In this document: positions 7,659-16,284 of the stretch, in pieces
Numbering within the stretch: the first letter of the stretch is position 1
How the letters are laid out: every line of letters starts with the position of its first letter
Source: Gammaproteobacteria bacterium
GTDB taxonomy: Bacteria > Pseudomonadota > Gammaproteobacteria > Steroidobacterales > Steroidobacteraceae
Direction of reading: 5' to 3'
Assembly: GCA_025358295.1 (NCBI GenBank)
Contig: JANYJY010000054.1
Location: 1-35,179 of the forward strand
Length of the DNA stretch: 35,179 bases
Program-made: the position numbers and the translations under genes
Notes under the pieces: generated by a model
Seen by the model: only the letters and a program-made list of their open reading frames with translations
Told to the model about the DNA's origin: nothing
Database searches by the model: none

Positions 7659-7701
7659 CATCGATGCAGAACTTGTATCGCTTCATGCCAATATTGACTT
7701 G
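7659..7701 (+). promoter_or_regulatory. Bipartite motif, copy 2 (upstream of beta-propeller gene)
   Basis: CATCGATGCA (7659-7668), 16 bases, ATGCCAATATTG (7685-7696), two bases, TTGAA. Same blocks, same order and same spacing as 6321-6363. It ends 18 bases before a possible -35 box at 7714, the position at which LysR-type activators usually bind. Confidence 0.55.
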
Positions 7702-7713
7702 AATGCGTATCGT

Positions 7714-7742
7714 TTGACGACCAGACTTTTATTCAAATTAGA
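7714..7742 (+). promoter_or_regulatory. Possible sigma-70 promoter of the beta-propeller operon
   Basis: TTGACG (7714-7719) is followed after 17 bases by ATTAGA (7737-7742). The -10 box is poor, which would fit an activator-dependent promoter located next to motif copy 2. Support is limited to spacing and the -35 match. Confidence 0.3.
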
Positions 7743-7784
7743 AAAGTCCCTGGCTGTCCCAAGCCACGGTCACGGAGCGTTGAA

Positions 7785-8864
7785 TTGAATTTATTGAAAT
7801 CGACCGCGAAAGTGTGGACCACTGTCTGCGGCCTGCTGGCTGTGGCCGTAGGGGCGCCCGCAGGCGCCGCGGCGCAGGCAGCGGCCACGCCCGCTGCTGT
7901 GGGTGCGGTTGCGCCTTTGAGGCTGGCGCACAGCTACGCGCTACCCGCCGATATCAAGGGACACTTCGATCACTTCGGTGTTGACCCTCAAGGCAAGCGA
8001 CTGTTCGGGACCGGCGTGCAGGATCGCAAGGTCGTGGTGTTCGACTTCGGCCGCGGCAAGCTCATTAAGGAGTTGGCGGGGGTGCAGGAGCCGCGCGCCG
8101 TGCTCTACAGCAGCGATCTTGCGAAGTTGTACGTCTCTGACGGTGATGGGGCCCTGCGGGTTTTCGACTCCAACACTTTCGCGCCGCTGAAAAGCTTCAG
8201 CATCTCGGTTGACGCCGATCCCATCGTCTACGATCCGGCAACACACAGGCTGTTCGTGGTGAACGGCGGTGAGAAGGCGCATCACGACTACACCAGCGTC
8301 ACGGCCTTCGACACCACCGCCCTGACTCAACTCGGTGAGGTACGGCTGCTGGGCATCGAGATCGAGGAAATGACCGTCGAATCCGCCGGACCGCGGGTGT
8401 TCGCCAATAACCGCGACAAGAACCAGATCGACATCTTTGACCGGAACGACTTCCACAAGATCGGCATCTGGCCCTTGAGTCGCTTGAAACGCAATACGGT
8501 GTCCGCGCTTGACGAGCGGGGCCACCGTCTGTTCGTGGCCGGCCATGAGGGTCAGCTGGGAATCATCGACAGCGATAGCGGTAAGGAACTGCAGATCCTG
8601 GACATCGGGCCGGGCGCCGATGACATTGCCTACGAGGCTGCCAGCCGGCGCATCTACGTGTGCGGTGGGGGCGGGCCCGGCTCCATCGATGTTTTCGAGC
8701 AGACCGACGCTGATCATTATCGCAGCCTAGGACGCATTGCCACTCAACCGGGCGCTGCCACGGGTCACCTCGTTGCCGAGACGGGACAGTATCTCGTAAT
8801 GGCGCCGGCCCACGCCGGCAAGCCCGCGCAGGTGCTGGTGTACTCCGTAGTCCCGGCGAGTTGA
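7785..8864 (+). CDS. Secreted YncE-like (YVTN) beta-propeller protein
   Basis: A 359-residue protein with a signal peptide (K-rich start, hydrophobic core, AAAQA cleavage-like site near residue 32) followed by repeated blade motifs of the YVTN/cytochrome-D1-like propeller type: FGVDPQGKRLFGTG, AVLYSSDLAKLYVSDG, IVYDPATHRLFVVNGG, SALDERGHRLFVAGHEG, DDIAYEAASRRIYVCGGG. Such proteins act in the periplasm as binding scaffolds; no catalytic residues can be assigned. The start is TTG with GGAG upstream. The stop overlaps the first possible start of the dehydratase-like gene, so the two form an operon. A second propeller of the same general kind lies at 12076-13074 in the TonB operon. Confidence 0.8.
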   Translation: MNLLKSTAKVWTTVCGLLAVAVGAPAGAAAQAAATPAAVGAVAPLRLAHSYALPADIKGHFDHFGVDPQGKRLFGTGVQDRKVVVFDFGRGKLIKELAGVQEPRAVLYSSDLAKLYVSDGDGALRVFDSNTFAPLKSFSISVDADPIVYDPATHRLFVVNGGEKAHHDYTSVTAFDTTALTQLGEVRLLGIEIEEMTVESAGPRVFANNRDKNQIDIFDRNDFHKIGIWPLSRLKRNTVSALDERGHRLFVAGHEGQLGIIDSDSGKELQILDIGPGADDIAYEAASRRIYVCGGGGPGSIDVFEQTDADHYRSLGRIATQPGAATGHLVAETGQYLVMAPAHAGKPAQVLVYSVVPAS

Positions 8865-8881
8865 AACATGGAGTCAAGCCA

Positions 8882-9643
8882 GTGACCCACCGAATCGACA
8901 GGCGGGATTTTCTGCGGCTATCTGGCGCCATAGCCGCGCTGGATGCCACTACAATGGCTGCCGCGCCCGGCCTGGCGGCGGCTGCCCCGGGGACGACGTC
9001 AGCCAATTCGGCGGCGGCAGCGCGCAGCAAGCGCCCTTCGGGCCTGAAGCTGGGATGTCAGAGCGGACCGTCCAACGCTCAGCATTTCGCCTTTTTCGCG
9101 CGTTACGGTGTGCGCAATATCTGCGGCAGCCCCACCATCGCCGAACCCGATCGCGTGTGTCCCACCGTCGCCGAGCTCAGCCAGTTGCGGGAGCTTGCCG
9201 AGAAGTACGGCATCAGTCTCGACTTCACCGACAGCCTGTTATTGCACTCAACGTTGGTCGACAAGGAGGCCCATCCCGCCATCGTGCTGGGGAACAGTCC
9301 GCAACGTGATCGCGACATCGAGGCTTTCCAGAACCTGATACGCAATTGCGCGCAGGTGGGAATCCCAGCCATCAAGTACAACATGAGCATCCTCGGCGTG
9401 CTGCGCAACATCCAGGCGCAGGGTCGCGGCGATGCGCAATACACGGGTTGGGACCTCAGCAAGACTTCCGGCCAGGAGCCGCTCACCCGTGCGGGTGTGG
9501 TCGATGCGGACACTTTCTGGGAGCGGATCACGTATTTTCTCGAGCGCGTAGTGCCCGTGGCCAACGAGTACAAGATCCGGATTGCAGTCATCCGGCACAA
9601 TGAAATGGTTATCCAGATAGCGGCTGTTCGGGCCTGTCCATAG
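8882..9643 (+). pseudogene. Tat-exported mannonate-dehydratase-like TIM-barrel protein, C-terminally truncated
   Basis: The N-terminus carries a twin-arginine signal (DRRDFLRLSG) and an alanine-rich hydrophobic run. The mature part (GLKLGCQSGPSNAQHFAFFA, VRNICGSPTI, NLIRNCAQVGIPAIKYNMSI, ADTFWERITYFLERVVPVAN) resembles the N-terminal half of UxuA-type mannonate dehydratases and related sugar-acid TIM barrels. Similarity ends at YKIRIA near 9585, where relatives continue into a metal-binding His-containing segment. The last 19 residues look random, so the C-terminal half with much of the active site is missing. The best start is GTG 8882 with ATGGAG upstream; a TTG at 8861 overlaps the previous stop. 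Exported members of this family are unusual. The remaining fragment is unlikely to be active. Confidence 0.65.
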
Positions 9644-9928
9644 CGACTCACCATGGGGAGGGATGGGCTGTCGTGGCCGCACTCACCTTACCGGCATGGG
9701 GCTCGGCGCGAAGGTAAGATTGTGGACCGCAAAGCCGAACTGGCGGGTGCTCTGTTCGACACCTTCGCCAAATGATGGTAGCTCCATCCCGAAGACCTGA
9801 AGTTGCAAGATTCTCCTTATATCCTCGGTAAGCTCACTCGCCGATCGAGATGGTGTGGTGCGTGCCCGAGCCATTGGGCAGCACTGGCTTAGTTGGGCCG
9901 CGCCCGTCGGCGCTCTGAAAAACGAAGT
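9644..9928. other. No recognisable gene (deletion scar region)
   Basis: Between the truncated dehydratase and the end of the kinase gene I see no frame with family resemblance on either strand. A short minus frame (9683-9874) has no ribosome site or known motif. The stretch probably contains scrambled remains left when the dehydratase gene lost its 3' half. Confidence 0.4.
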
Positions 9929-11293
9929 TCAAACTGCGGCGGGGAGGGTGAATATGACTCGTAAACCCGACCCCGGCGCCGCCTCTGCCCATATGCGTCC
10001 GCCGTGCAGCGAAATTATGCTCCGACAGATCGCCAACCCCAGGCCGCTGCCGTTGTCATCGACGCTGCTCGTCCCCGTCAGGCGAAAGAAGCGCTCGAAA
10101 ATTCGTTCTCGCAATTCCGCCGCCGCGCCGGGACCCTGATCGTCCAAGGACACTCGCCAGACCCTGTCCTCCACCACTGAGCGCAGAGTCACCGTGCCCT
10201 GCGGCGGAGATGCGTTCAGTGCGTTGGAGAGAAGATTCAGCAGCACCCGGCGCAGCCAACGTGGTTCGACCAGCACGGAACCCGCACCCTGATGAGTGTG
10301 CATATAAAGCAGGCCCCGGTGCTCCGACAGCACGCGTGCGTCTTGGCTGAACGTCGCCAAAAGAGCCTCCGGATCTTGCTCCGTCAGGTGCAGATCGATG
10401 TCGCGCGCTTCAGCGCGCGACAGGAACAGCAGCTCTTCTATGATTTGGTTGAGTCGTGAAATCTCTTCGAGCTGCATGTACACCGATTCTTCGTTCACGG
10501 CATCGAGATTGCCGTGCACGAGCAGCTTTTCGGCCTGCAGGCGGATCAACGACAGCGGTGTTTTCAGTTCATGCGAGGCCTCCGCCGTGAAACGCCGGAT
10601 CTGGTTGAAAGCCGACTCCAATCGATCGAACATTTGATTCAGGAGCTGCGCGAGCTCGGATATCTCGTCGCGGACCGAGGCAACGGGTATTCGCTCGCTC
10701 AAGTTGTCGGAACTGATATGGTTGGCCGTCTCGCGAATCAAACGCACCGGACGTAATGCCAGCCGGCTCAATGCCAAGCCGACCCCGACACTGATGGCAA
10801 CCATCACAGCCAGCATCCAAATGCAGATTTTGCTGTAGTCGCGCATCGTCTGACGCACGCTGTTGAGCGGCGTGCCGATGGTCACATCGAATGGACCGAG
10901 GATGAATTCGCCTACCCGTAATTCACCGATGCTCGGCAGCTTCGCGTTGAACACACGCTGACCGGGCACGTCGGGAATGGGCAAACCACGTAAGTTCGTG
11001 GAATAGAACACTGGGCGCACCGGCCCCTTGGGGTCGTCGATAGTGATGAAAAACAGCACCGAAGAGAAGTTGCTGGTTTCCCTGATGCGGGCGTCGATGA
11101 GCTGGGCATTCAGGGCGGCGAAGTCTTCGCCCAGATGCGCGCTGAGCTGAGCGAACTGCGCTTTGTTCAACAGATCGAGACCGCGGATCAGCTGATTCTG
11201 GAGCAGATAATAGCCGGCGATGAACAGGCACACCAATGTCAATGTTGCCGCGCCGGCATACCAGAGCGCCAGCCGTGCGCCGATCGATCTCAC
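9929..11293 (-). CDS. Sensor histidine kinase (HAMP, HisKA, HATPase_c)
   Basis: A 454-residue membrane kinase. Transmembrane segments lie at about residues 9-31 and 155-177, with a ~120-residue periplasmic sensor between them, then a HAMP segment (LSRLALRPVRLIRETANHIS) and the dimerisation/phosphoacceptor helix with EASHELKTPLSLIRLQAEKL (His at about 241). The ATP-binding domain shows the N box LLNLLSNALNAS, G1 DDQGPGA and G2 GSGLGLAI. It should phosphorylate the response regulator encoded just upstream; the two genes overlap by four bases. The block continues upstream with a YncE-like propeller and a TonB receptor, so the stimulus may relate to the substrate of that receptor. Organisation resembles the QseC/PmrB group. 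Confidence 0.92.
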   Translation of the reverse strand: MRSIGARLALWYAGAATLTLVCLFIAGYYLLQNQLIRGLDLLNKAQFAQLSAHLGEDFAALNAQLIDARIRETSNFSSVLFFITIDDPKGPVRPVFYSTNLRGLPIPDVPGQRVFNAKLPSIGELRVGEFILGPFDVTIGTPLNSVRQTMRDYSKICIWMLAVMVAISVGVGLALSRLALRPVRLIRETANHISSDNLSERIPVASVRDEISELAQLLNQMFDRLESAFNQIRRFTAEASHELKTPLSLIRLQAEKLLVHGNLDAVNEESVYMQLEEISRLNQIIEELLFLSRAEARDIDLHLTEQDPEALLATFSQDARVLSEHRGLLYMHTHQGAGSVLVEPRWLRRVLLNLLSNALNASPPQGTVTLRSVVEDRVWRVSLDDQGPGAAAELRERIFERFFRLTGTSSVDDNGSGLGLAICRSIISLHGGRIWAEAAPGSGLRVIFTLPAAV

Positions 11294-11955
11294 AGAAGCT
11301 GGTAACCGACGCCGCGCAGGGTCTTGAACACCGGCGGCCCGGGAACTGTCTCGAATTTCGCTCGCAATCGGCTCATGTAAACGTCCAAGAGATTCGCCTC
11401 ATGATCGTAGTGCGACGACCAGCATTTCTCACAAATCAGCTTGCGGGAGAGAATCCGGCCGACGTTCTGCATGAAGATCTCGAGCAATGCGAATTCGCGG
11501 CTGGTCAGATCGACAGGCTCCCCGGCCAGATGCACGGTGCGTGCTATCAAGTCGAGCTTGATGCCGCGGTGTTCCAGGACTGCTTCCTTGACCGCCGATT
11601 GACGGCGCAGCAACGAACGCATGCGCGCAAGCAGCTCTTCCATGCTGAACGGCTTCGACAGGTAGTCATCCGCTCCCACGTCCAGGCCTTTGATTCTATC
11701 CTGCACGGCGTCGCGCGCGCTCAAGATCAGCACGGGTTCGTTGAACCCCGACTTGCGCCACTGTTTCAGAAGCTCCAGGCCGTCGCCGTCAGGCAGGCTC
11801 AGATCCAGGATTATGGCGTCATGGGCCGACTCGCACAGTGCGTCGCAGGCTTCTTGACGTGTGCGAACCCAGGTGACCGCATAGGCGCGCTCCATCAGCG
11901 CTTGCTTGAGGAACGCGCCGATCCGATGTTGGTCTTCGACGATGAGTATTTTCGT
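11290..11955 (-). CDS. OmpR-family response regulator with no standard start codon
   Basis: A receiver plus winged-helix regulator. The receiver shows the phosphoacceptor Asp in AIILDLSLPDGDG (about residue 51), ILSARD and DYLSKPF (Lys), and the C-terminal DNA-binding domain shows DLTSREFALLEIFMQN and LLDVYMSRLRAK, ending GVGYQLL. The first internal ATG (11895) would remove the first strand and the acidic pair. The missing part is present in frame as KILIVEDQHRIGAFLKQAL, preceded by ACG at 11955-11953; no ATG, GTG or TTG occurs before the upstream stop. So either ACG is used as start, or an ATG mutated (one base) and the gene is impaired. It is probably co-transcribed with the kinase and regulates the TonB/propeller operon. 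Confidence 0.85.
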   Translation of the reverse strand, partial: TKILIVEDQHRIGAFLKQALMERAYAVTWVRTRQEACDALCESAHDAIILDLSLPDGDGLELLKQWRKSGFNEPVLILSARDAVQDRIKGLDVGADDYLSKPFSMEELLARMRSLLRRQSAVKEAVLEHRGIKLDLIARTVHLAGEPVDLTSREFALLEIFMQNVGRILSRKLICEKCWSSHYDHEANLLDVYMSRLRAKFETVPGPPVFKTLRGVGYQLL

Positions 11956-12075
11956 AGCTTGCCCCGTGAAATGCCGCCGCAGCCGTACTCATCTAAATAC
12001 TACCGTTTGTACCGCGGCGCCAGCCCCCGCCAGAGGGGCCGATACGCCCCTCTTCACTGCCACGCACCAATCGGC

Positions 12076-13074
12076 TTATGGGCGGTGGTGTGGCGGCATC
12101 CAGGACTTGGCGAACGAGCTCTTGCCGTCCGTATAGGTCGTCCAGACCGCCCGGGTTGCGGGGTCGACCGCCACGTTCTTAGCGGTTGCGGCTGTGACCA
12201 GCTCTCCGAGGGTTGCCGGCTTCTCGCCAGTGGTATTCACCACGGACATTTTGTCGGCGCCCGCGCAGTAGAGCAGGCCACCGACGCCATCGAGCGCGAT
12301 TTGATCGACTTTGGGCACAATGTCGAGCGAGCCTGTGGCCGAACCGGTCTTGGTATCGATCACGACCAGCTTGCCGTTGCCGCCCGCCACAAAAACGCGA
12401 TGATTGCCGGCGTCGAAGGCCAGGCCATGCGGCTGCAGCGCCGGAGCGGTAGGCCACTGGGCGACGACCTTGTTGCTCGAGGGGTCGATGACCGCGACCA
12501 CATCCTTGGACTTGATGTTCAGATAGATGCGGTCCGCTTTGTCGTCGTACACCATGAATTCCGGCACGCCCGGTATCGCAATCGTGGCGACCACTTTCGC
12601 GCTGGTCGGGTCGATCACCCACACATCTGCGCCTTCGTCATGGGTGACGTACACCATATGATTCTTTGGTTCGAAAAGAATGGCGTCCGTGGGGCCCGCA
12701 GTCTTGATGGACTTCACTTCCTTCAAGGTTTCCGCATCGACCACTGCCACGCGCTGGGCTTCCTGCACGCTGACGTAATAATACTTGGAGTCGGCATCGA
12801 CGGCGGTGTCGACCGCCCCGCCCACCTTCAAACGTGCAATGACGCTGCTTTTCAGCAAATCGATGTAGTCCGCGGTGCCGTCGTTCTCGTGCGCTGCGAG
12901 CAGGCGATGCCGCTGCGTGTCGATGCGCAAGAAATCGAATTTTCCGCTCGAATTCGGTATTTCGATGGTCGTCGCCGGCGTTAATTGCAGAGGCCCGGCA
13001 GCCACAGCGGCCAAAGGGGATAGCGCTAACGAGGCTGTCAGAGACAAGAGTGCATTTTTCATGGAGGTTTTCAC
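12076..13074 (-). CDS. Periplasmic YncE-like beta-propeller protein
   Basis: A 332-residue exported protein (signal peptide MKTSMKNALLSLTASLALS, cleavage probably after AAVAA) with propeller blade repeats: DFLRIDTQRHRLLAAHE, AVDADSKYYYVSVQEAQ, ILFEPKNHMVYVTHDEGAD, FMVYDDKADRIYLNIKSKD, LAFDAGNHRVFVAGGNGKL, IALDGVGGLLYCAGADKM. It starts 13 bases after the TonB receptor stop and precedes the regulator pair, so it belongs to the same operon. In Escherichia coli yncE lies beside the TonB receptor gene yncD, so pairing of this fold with a receptor has precedent. It may bind the imported substrate or link it to the sensor kinase. It is not a close copy of the propeller at 7785-8864. Confidence 0.85.
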   Translation of the reverse strand: MKTSMKNALLSLTASLALSPLAAVAAGPLQLTPATTIEIPNSSGKFDFLRIDTQRHRLLAAHENDGTADYIDLLKSSVIARLKVGGAVDTAVDADSKYYYVSVQEAQRVAVVDAETLKEVKSIKTAGPTDAILFEPKNHMVYVTHDEGADVWVIDPTSAKVVATIAIPGVPEFMVYDDKADRIYLNIKSKDVVAVIDPSSNKVVAQWPTAPALQPHGLAFDAGNHRVFVAGGNGKLVVIDTKTGSATGSLDIVPKVDQIALDGVGGLLYCAGADKMSVVNTTGEKPATLGELVTAATAKNVAVDPATRAVWTTYTDGKSSFAKSWMPPHHRP

Positions 13075-13087
13075 TTGAGGTTGAAGA

Positions 13088-16000
13088 TCAATACTTTGCG
13101 GTGAAGCCGAGGAACATATACCGGCCGAGGGCGTCGTAGATACCCGCCACCATATTGCCGTTCACCAGCAGCGGGTTCGAGAATATTCCAGCCACGGGGG
13201 GTTTCTTATCGGCCAGATTGTTGACTCCCAGCCTGATATTAAAATGCGGCGTCACGTCGATATTGCCGTCCAGATCGAAGTAGTCATAGGCGGGTATTTG
13301 CGAGTCCACGGCGTATACGGTTCCCAGGCCCGCCAGGTTGGGGTCCGGGCTGGTGAATTCGGATTTTAATCTGCCAATATGACGCCAATTCAGCGATACC
13401 TCGAAATCGTGCTTGGATTCCCACGTTGTCCGCAATCGGTGGCGCCAGCGAGGCACGGGCGACGTTGGGCCAGCTCCGGAACAATTGGGGCCAAAGTAGC
13501 CCGAACAATCGATCTGCGGGGCGCCCGGAGTTACGGCGATGGGATTGTCCAGAGCGACGCTGCCGGTAAAGCTAAATGACAAGTTGCCGGCCTTCGCGAG
13601 CAGCGGCTCGAGGTCCCAAAGGTAGCGTCCCTCGAAGTCCACGCCGCTGTTGCCGTAGGAACCGGTGTTGTACCGCGTGCTGAGTACGCGTCCGGCGGCT
13701 GCGCCGATACCGGTCGACAAGGATCCGCTGGCATCGCGGTGAATCAATCCGCAGTAAAACGGATCGCCGCCATTCAAGCAGGTCGGCAACGTAAAAGACG
13801 CAGGCACGCCGCCGACGAACTGTTTGACCTTGATCCGCCAGTAGTCGGCAGTGAACAACACACTCGGCAACGGCGTGAGCACGAAGCCCATTGTGACGCT
13901 GTCCGAAGTCTCGGGCTTCAAATTGGGGTTTCCACCCGTCACCACGTTAATCGATGTTTGCGGCGCGATATTTCCGTATTGCTGCGCCGTCACGCCGCTG
14001 CGAGCACACTGCGGCGCGGTATCCGTGGGGGTGGGACCTGAGCATGGATCCTGCAGAGTGGTCTGCCCCAGTACCTGCGAAGTGAACAGCTCGTACGCGT
14101 TCGGTGCACGCACCGCGCGGCTGATGCTGCCGCGCACTCGAACCAGGTTGAGAGGAGCCCATTCCAGGCCAATTCCGTAGGCATTGACATTGCCCTGCGG
14201 CGTGTAGCGCGCGAAACGATCGCTGACGCTGGCCACCAGCTCTTTCGCGAAGGGCTTGTCCGTGACGAGCGGCATTTTCAATTCGGCGAATACTTCGCTG
14301 ACGCGAAACGTGCCCGCCGTCGGACGGGCCGCGGGAGAAGTGGTCAGCAAATCTGCGGTGCCGTAGTTCGCATCGAGATTGTAGCGAACCTGCTCGACGC
14401 GATACTCGGTACCCACGGCGACCCCGAATCCCTGGTCGGAAAACGGGCTCTTGATGCCGTAATTTGTTAGGTCGCCGACCAGCTGCGCGGCAGCGATGCT
14501 GCGTTGGGCAAAGCCCGATGCCATGCCGCCCTCGGTGATGTATTTGAGCGCGGCCGGCGTGACGCCGCCGGCGGAATAGATGTTGTACGGGACACAGGCC
14601 GGATCGGTGCCGTCGACTACGGATTGGCAGGTGGCGACTCCGCCCACGTTCACCACGTTGAGCGCATTGGCGAGCCGCGACGTCGAAAAATCGTTGGAGA
14701 GGGTCTCCCGCGAATTGACTCGACCGTGAGTCACACTGATGTCGTATGTCCACGGCTCGCTGATTTGGCCTTTCAACCCGAAAACCAGGTGGTACGATTG
14801 ATGATGAAATTCATCCGAGCGCTGACCGCCTTCGATATTGCGGCGGCCGATGCCCACCTGTGCCGTGTCGGTCGGACCCAAGCCGGCGGAGGTGCACAGG
14901 TCATTGACCTGACTCGCTGACAAGAGCGGGTTGTTGCAGTTGATGCTGTACTGATTCAAACCGGCACCGGTTGGCGTGGTGCCGACGGGTTCGTAGCGTA
15001 CGGAGGTTTTGTCATCCATGTATTGTGCTTCCGTGTACAGGTTCAGGGCGTCGCTGAACTTGTAGGATCCGAACACGCCCGCGTTGTAGCGGGTATCCGG
15101 TCGCTGCAGCTCCTGGGCAGTCGCAGGATTGTAGAGGTCGCCGGGACCCGACAGCGGCCGAAATGCGTGTCCGTTAGCCGTATCCAGCGTGAGGGAGGAC
15201 AGCGCCGTGCCGTCGGCGAGATGCGGCACAAACTGCCCTGTCGGGGTCGTCCCATCGAGAACGCATTGATATGAGCTGGCCGTCTCGCTCAACGTGCAGG
15301 CGCTGGAATCTCGACTTGCGCCGGTCACCGCCTGTACGTGGCGATAACCTGCGTACGCGGTCACATGGCCATTTCCCCCGAAGAGATCCTTACCGAACAC
15401 GACCGAGACATCCGAATTGACTCCGTCGTAGACGGTGCCGCTGGGCGGGTTGACCCCGCTGGCTCGCTCGATGCTCTGCAGGTCGCGGCGATCATTGCTG
15501 CCCTGGTTGACGCCGCCCTCCGCATCAACTTTCAAACCGGTGAAATTAGTGTCCAAGATGAAATTGACGACCCCGGCGACCGCGTCCGAACCATAGATGG
15601 CGGATGCGCCACCGGTCAGCACTTCGACACGCTTCACGAGGGCACTCGGCACCGTGTTCAAGTCGGCGGAAGGATTGATGGGATCGCCGGGAGCGGTGCG
15701 CCTGCCGTTGACTAGCACCAGCGTGCGAAAAGCCCCGATACCGCGCAGATCCGCCGTGGCCGTGCCGGTCAGCGGCGCAACGGATGCCCCGTTCGCGCCC
15801 AAGGTCAACCCGGAATTAACCTGCGGCAAGGAGTTCAAGAAATCTTCGGCCCTTGGCGTACCCTGATGCAGCAGCTCCTCACTGTCCAGAACGACGATGG
15901 GGCTGGGGCTGGACGCGTTAGCCGATGACAGGCGCGAGCCCGTGACGACAATCTCGACTATCGCCTCCTCAGGTTCTTCTGCCGAATAAGCAGCGTGGCT

Positions 16001-16123
16001 TGCCAGCGCGCCGCCCGCGAGTGCCATGCATGCGGTCAAGTAGCTGCCGACCAGCGTATTGACGACTTTCGCGAAATGTCGGACTGCGTAATGCAGTGTT
16101 GCTGTGCGCTCGATACGTCCCAT
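13088..16123 (-). CDS. TonB-dependent outer-membrane receptor
   Basis: A 1011-residue receptor. After an exported N-terminus (hydrophobic stretch to about residue 48) comes the TonB box-like IVEIVVTGSRL, then the plug domain with DLRGIGAFRTLVLVNGRR, VEVLTGGASAIYGSDAVAGV and VNFIL. The long beta-barrel ends with the TonB_dep_Rec block (KPETSDSVTMGF, VLFTADYWRIKV) and finishes with an aromatic residue preceded by FLGFTAKY, as outer-membrane proteins do. GGGGAGAGG precedes the ATG. It would import a large or scarce ligand, such as a metal chelate or oligosaccharide, using TonB energy; the ligand cannot be read from sequence. It leads an operon with a YncE-like protein and a two-component system and is divergent from an MHS symporter. 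Confidence 0.93.
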   Translation of the reverse strand: MGRIERTATLHYAVRHFAKVVNTLVGSYLTACMALAGGALASHAAYSAEEPEEAIVEIVVTGSRLSSANASSPSPIVVLDSEELLHQGTPRAEDFLNSLPQVNSGLTLGANGASVAPLTGTATADLRGIGAFRTLVLVNGRRTAPGDPINPSADLNTVPSALVKRVEVLTGGASAIYGSDAVAGVVNFILDTNFTGLKVDAEGGVNQGSNDRRDLQSIERASGVNPPSGTVYDGVNSDVSVVFGKDLFGGNGHVTAYAGYRHVQAVTGASRDSSACTLSETASSYQCVLDGTTPTGQFVPHLADGTALSSLTLDTANGHAFRPLSGPGDLYNPATAQELQRPDTRYNAGVFGSYKFSDALNLYTEAQYMDDKTSVRYEPVGTTPTGAGLNQYSINCNNPLLSASQVNDLCTSAGLGPTDTAQVGIGRRNIEGGQRSDEFHHQSYHLVFGLKGQISEPWTYDISVTHGRVNSRETLSNDFSTSRLANALNVVNVGGVATCQSVVDGTDPACVPYNIYSAGGVTPAALKYITEGGMASGFAQRSIAAAQLVGDLTNYGIKSPFSDQGFGVAVGTEYRVEQVRYNLDANYGTADLLTTSPAARPTAGTFRVSEVFAELKMPLVTDKPFAKELVASVSDRFARYTPQGNVNAYGIGLEWAPLNLVRVRGSISRAVRAPNAYELFTSQVLGQTTLQDPCSGPTPTDTAPQCARSGVTAQQYGNIAPQTSINVVTGGNPNLKPETSDSVTMGFVLTPLPSVLFTADYWRIKVKQFVGGVPASFTLPTCLNGGDPFYCGLIHRDASGSLSTGIGAAAGRVLSTRYNTGSYGNSGVDFEGRYLWDLEPLLAKAGNLSFSFTGSVALDNPIAVTPGAPQIDCSGYFGPNCSGAGPTSPVPRWRHRLRTTWESKHDFEVSLNWRHIGRLKSEFTSPDPNLAGLGTVYAVDSQIPAYDYFDLDGNIDVTPHFNIRLGVNNLADKKPPVAGIFSNPLLVNGNMVAGIYDALGRYMFLGFTAKY

Positions 16124-16284
16124 ATACCTCTCCCCACGTAGCCCTGAACTAATTTCTGTATTCGGTTCTTGTTAAGTCGAATATACGTCCTCAACCTGAA
16201 CGCATCCTAAATGCAGCGATGATTTCGGTGACTACCTGGCCGCAGGCTCTGGCATGATCGCGCTTACATGAGAGCCGCCGCCAC

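Noticed and set aside
11236-12984. Long plus-strand open frame of 582 codons
   Set aside because: It runs antisense through the response regulator and the YncE-like gene, with no family motifs and no ribosome site; it is a shadow of high-GC coding on the other strand.
13371-13386. A CTGCCAATATGAC sequence resembling half of the bipartite motif
   Set aside because: It lies inside the TonB receptor coding sequence, lacks the CATCGATGCA partner and matches only about ten bases.
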